A stretch of DNA of 5,898 nucleotides from assembly GCA_964453575.1 (NCBI GenBank), contig CAYVRW010000118.1, positions 1 to 5,898 of the forward strand, written 5' to 3'. This document shows, piece after piece, positions 4,743-5,898 of this stretch. How positions within the stretch are numbered: position 1 is the stretch's first letter; each line of letters begins with the position of its first letter. The notes below the pieces were generated by a model. The model was not told the DNA's origin, searched no databases, and saw nothing but the letters and a program-made list of their open reading frames with translations. Source of the DNA: JABDBK01 sp964453575. Lineage in GTDB: Bacteria > Pseudomonadota > Gammaproteobacteria > DSM-16500. Both the position numbers and the translations under genes were made by a program.

Positions 4743-5898
4743 TTATGCTTCTAGCTTTTTATATCTAACACGATGAGGCTGTTTCGCAGCATCACCTAAA
4801 CGACGTATACGATCTGTTTCATATTCCGTATAATTACCAGTAAAAAGCGAAACACTGCCATCATCTTCAAATGCTAAAATATGCGTTGCAACTCTATCTA
4901 AGAACCATCGATCATGTGAAATAATCATCGCACATCCTGGGAAGCTTAAAATGGCTTCTTCAAGTGCCCGCAATGTTTCAACATCTAAATCATTGGTTGG
5001 CTCGTCAAGTAAAAGTACGTTACCACCTTCGCTTAATACTTTAGCTAAATGGACTCGATTACGTTCACCGCCCGATAAATCTTTAATAAATTTCTGTTGA
5101 TCTGTTCCTTTGAAATTAAAACGACCTACATAAGCACGGGATGGAATCTGATAACTACCAATGGCCATAATATCTTGTCCATGAGATATTTCTTGCCAAA
5201 CCGTATTTTTATCATTAAGTGAATCACGGCTTTGATCCACATAAGCTAGTTTAACGCTTTCACCTATTCGAATGTTACCTGTATCAGATGTTTCACGACC
5301 GACTAACATTCTAAATAAAGTAGATTTACCTGCACCATTGGGTCCAATGATACCGACAACAGCTCCTTTAGGTATTTGAAAACTTAAATTTTCAAACAAT
5401 ATTCTATCGCCAAAACTTTTACTGATGTTGTCAGCTTCTATCACTAAGTCACCTAATCGCGGGCCAGGTGGAATATATAATTCTTGGGTTTCACTGCGTT
5501 TTTGAAATTCTTTTGATGACAATTCATCGAACCTTGCCATACGAGCTTTACTTTTAGCTTGTCTGCCTTTTGGATTACTGCGTACCCATTCAAGTTCAGC
5601 TTTCATGGCTTTTTGATGCGCGGTTTCTTGACGCTCTTCTTGCTCTAAACGTTTTTCTTTTTGCTCTAACCAAGCAGAGTAATTACCTTCATAAGGTATG
5701 CCTTGTCCTCGGTCTAACTCTAAAATCCAACCTGCTGCATTATCAAGAAAATAACGATCATGAGTAACTGCAACCACTGTACCTGTATATTCATGTAAAA
5801 AATGCTCTAACCATGCCACACTTTCTGCATCCAAATGGTTAGTCGGCTCATCTAATAACAACATAGCAGGTTTAGATAGTAACAAACGGCATGAAGCG
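4743..5898 (-). CDS. ettA: Energy-dependent translational throttle protein EttA, C-terminal 384 residues (partial, 5' end off the right edge)
   Basis: EttA is an ABC-F ATPase that binds the ribosomal E site and couples the first rounds of elongation to the ATP/ADP ratio. The frame is open to the right edge, so the start lies outside. The first visible residues, ASCRLLLSKP, precede the first-domain Walker B (LLLDEPTNHLD, visible residues 13-23) and H-loop (VTHDRYFLD, 44-52). Next comes the charged linker that contacts P-site tRNA (EGNYSAWLEQKEKRLEQEE, about 70-88, through the KGRQAKSKARMARF stretch, about 110-123) and IPPGPRLGD (142-150). The second ABC domain has Walker A GPNGAGKST (185-193), signature LSGGERNR (274-281), Walker B LLLDEPTNDLD (295-305) and ISHDRWFLD (326-334). 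E. coli EttA has 555 residues, so about 171 are missing. The linker and IPPGPRLGD separate it from Uup and YheS. The TAA stop directly abuts repeat copy 2. Confidence 0.96.
   Translation of the reverse strand, partial: ASCRLLLSKPAMLLLDEPTNHLDAESVAWLEHFLHEYTGTVVAVTHDRYFLDNAAGWILELDRGQGIPYEGNYSAWLEQKEKRLEQEERQETAHQKAMKAELEWVRSNPKGRQAKSKARMARFDELSSKEFQKRSETQELYIPPGPRLGDLVIEADNISKSFGDRILFENLSFQIPKGAVVGIIGPNGAGKSTLFRMLVGRETSDTGNIRIGESVKLAYVDQSRDSLNDKNTVWQEISHGQDIMAIGSYQIPSRAYVGRFNFKGTDQQKFIKDLSGGERNRVHLAKVLSEGGNVLLLDEPTNDLDVETLRALEEAILSFPGCAMIISHDRWFLDRVATHILAFEDDGSVSLFTGNYTEYETDRIRRLGDAAKQPHRVRYKKLEA

Noticed and set aside
5570..5767. A 65-residue plus-strand reading frame
   Set aside because: It is antisense to the conserved EttA linker region and is clearly a shadow.
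5883..5885. TTG as the start of an independent 380-residue ABC protein
   Set aside because: The preceding in-frame codons read A-S-C-R, continuing the conserved stretch before the first Walker B of EttA, so this is an internal Leu codon of a gene cut by the window edge.

Overview
The window looks like chromosome of an AT-rich gammaproteobacterium. EttA and LysA are housekeeping genes typical of that class. Three features lean towards Legionellales or Coxiella-like, host-associated bacteria: a candidate PmrA-type box, a secreted eukaryote-like acid sphingomyelinase-type phosphodiesterase, and a large helical protein of unknown family. No rRNA gene and no species-diagnostic sequence is present, so this placement is an inference.

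Layout, left to right. (1) 1-325, minus: N-terminal part of lysA (diaminopimelate decarboxylase), cut by the window edge. (2) 358-1053, plus: a complete Sfp-type 4'-phosphopantetheinyl transferase, divergent from lysA. Only 32 bp separate the start codons, so the promoters appear to lie inside each other's coding regions. (3) 1037-1092: copy 1 of a palindromic GGTGGGC/GCCCACC repeat. (4) 1087-2559, minus: a 490-residue protein of unrecognised family with an internal tandem duplication, preceded by a PmrA-box-like direct repeat. (5) 2662-4029, minus: a 455-residue exported metallophosphoesterase of the acid sphingomyelinase-like group. (6) 4030-4248: divergent intergenic region. (7) 4249-4704, plus: a 151-residue membrane-associated hypothetical protein. 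(8) 4699-4742: copy 2 of the repeat, in the same orientation as copy 1. (9) 4743-5898, minus: C-terminal two thirds of ettA, cut by the right edge.

The most notable architecture is that the three accessory genes (490 aa, phosphodiesterase, 151 aa) sit exactly between two directly oriented copies of one short repeat, with metabolic or translation genes outside. Recombination between the copies would remove the block and leave the phosphopantetheinyl transferase gene convergent with ettA. The repeat also intrudes into gene ends: it supplies the stop codons of the 490-aa and 151-aa genes and the last codons of the transferase, and it directly abuts the ettA stop.

Functionally, lysA (lysine and peptidoglycan precursor), the transferase (carrier-protein activation) and ettA (translation) are ordinary core genes. 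The block between them looks like accessory cargo, plausibly aimed at a eukaryotic host: an exported phosphodiesterase and a possible PmrA-controlled secretion substrate. No mobile-element gene, RNA gene or CRISPR array was seen.
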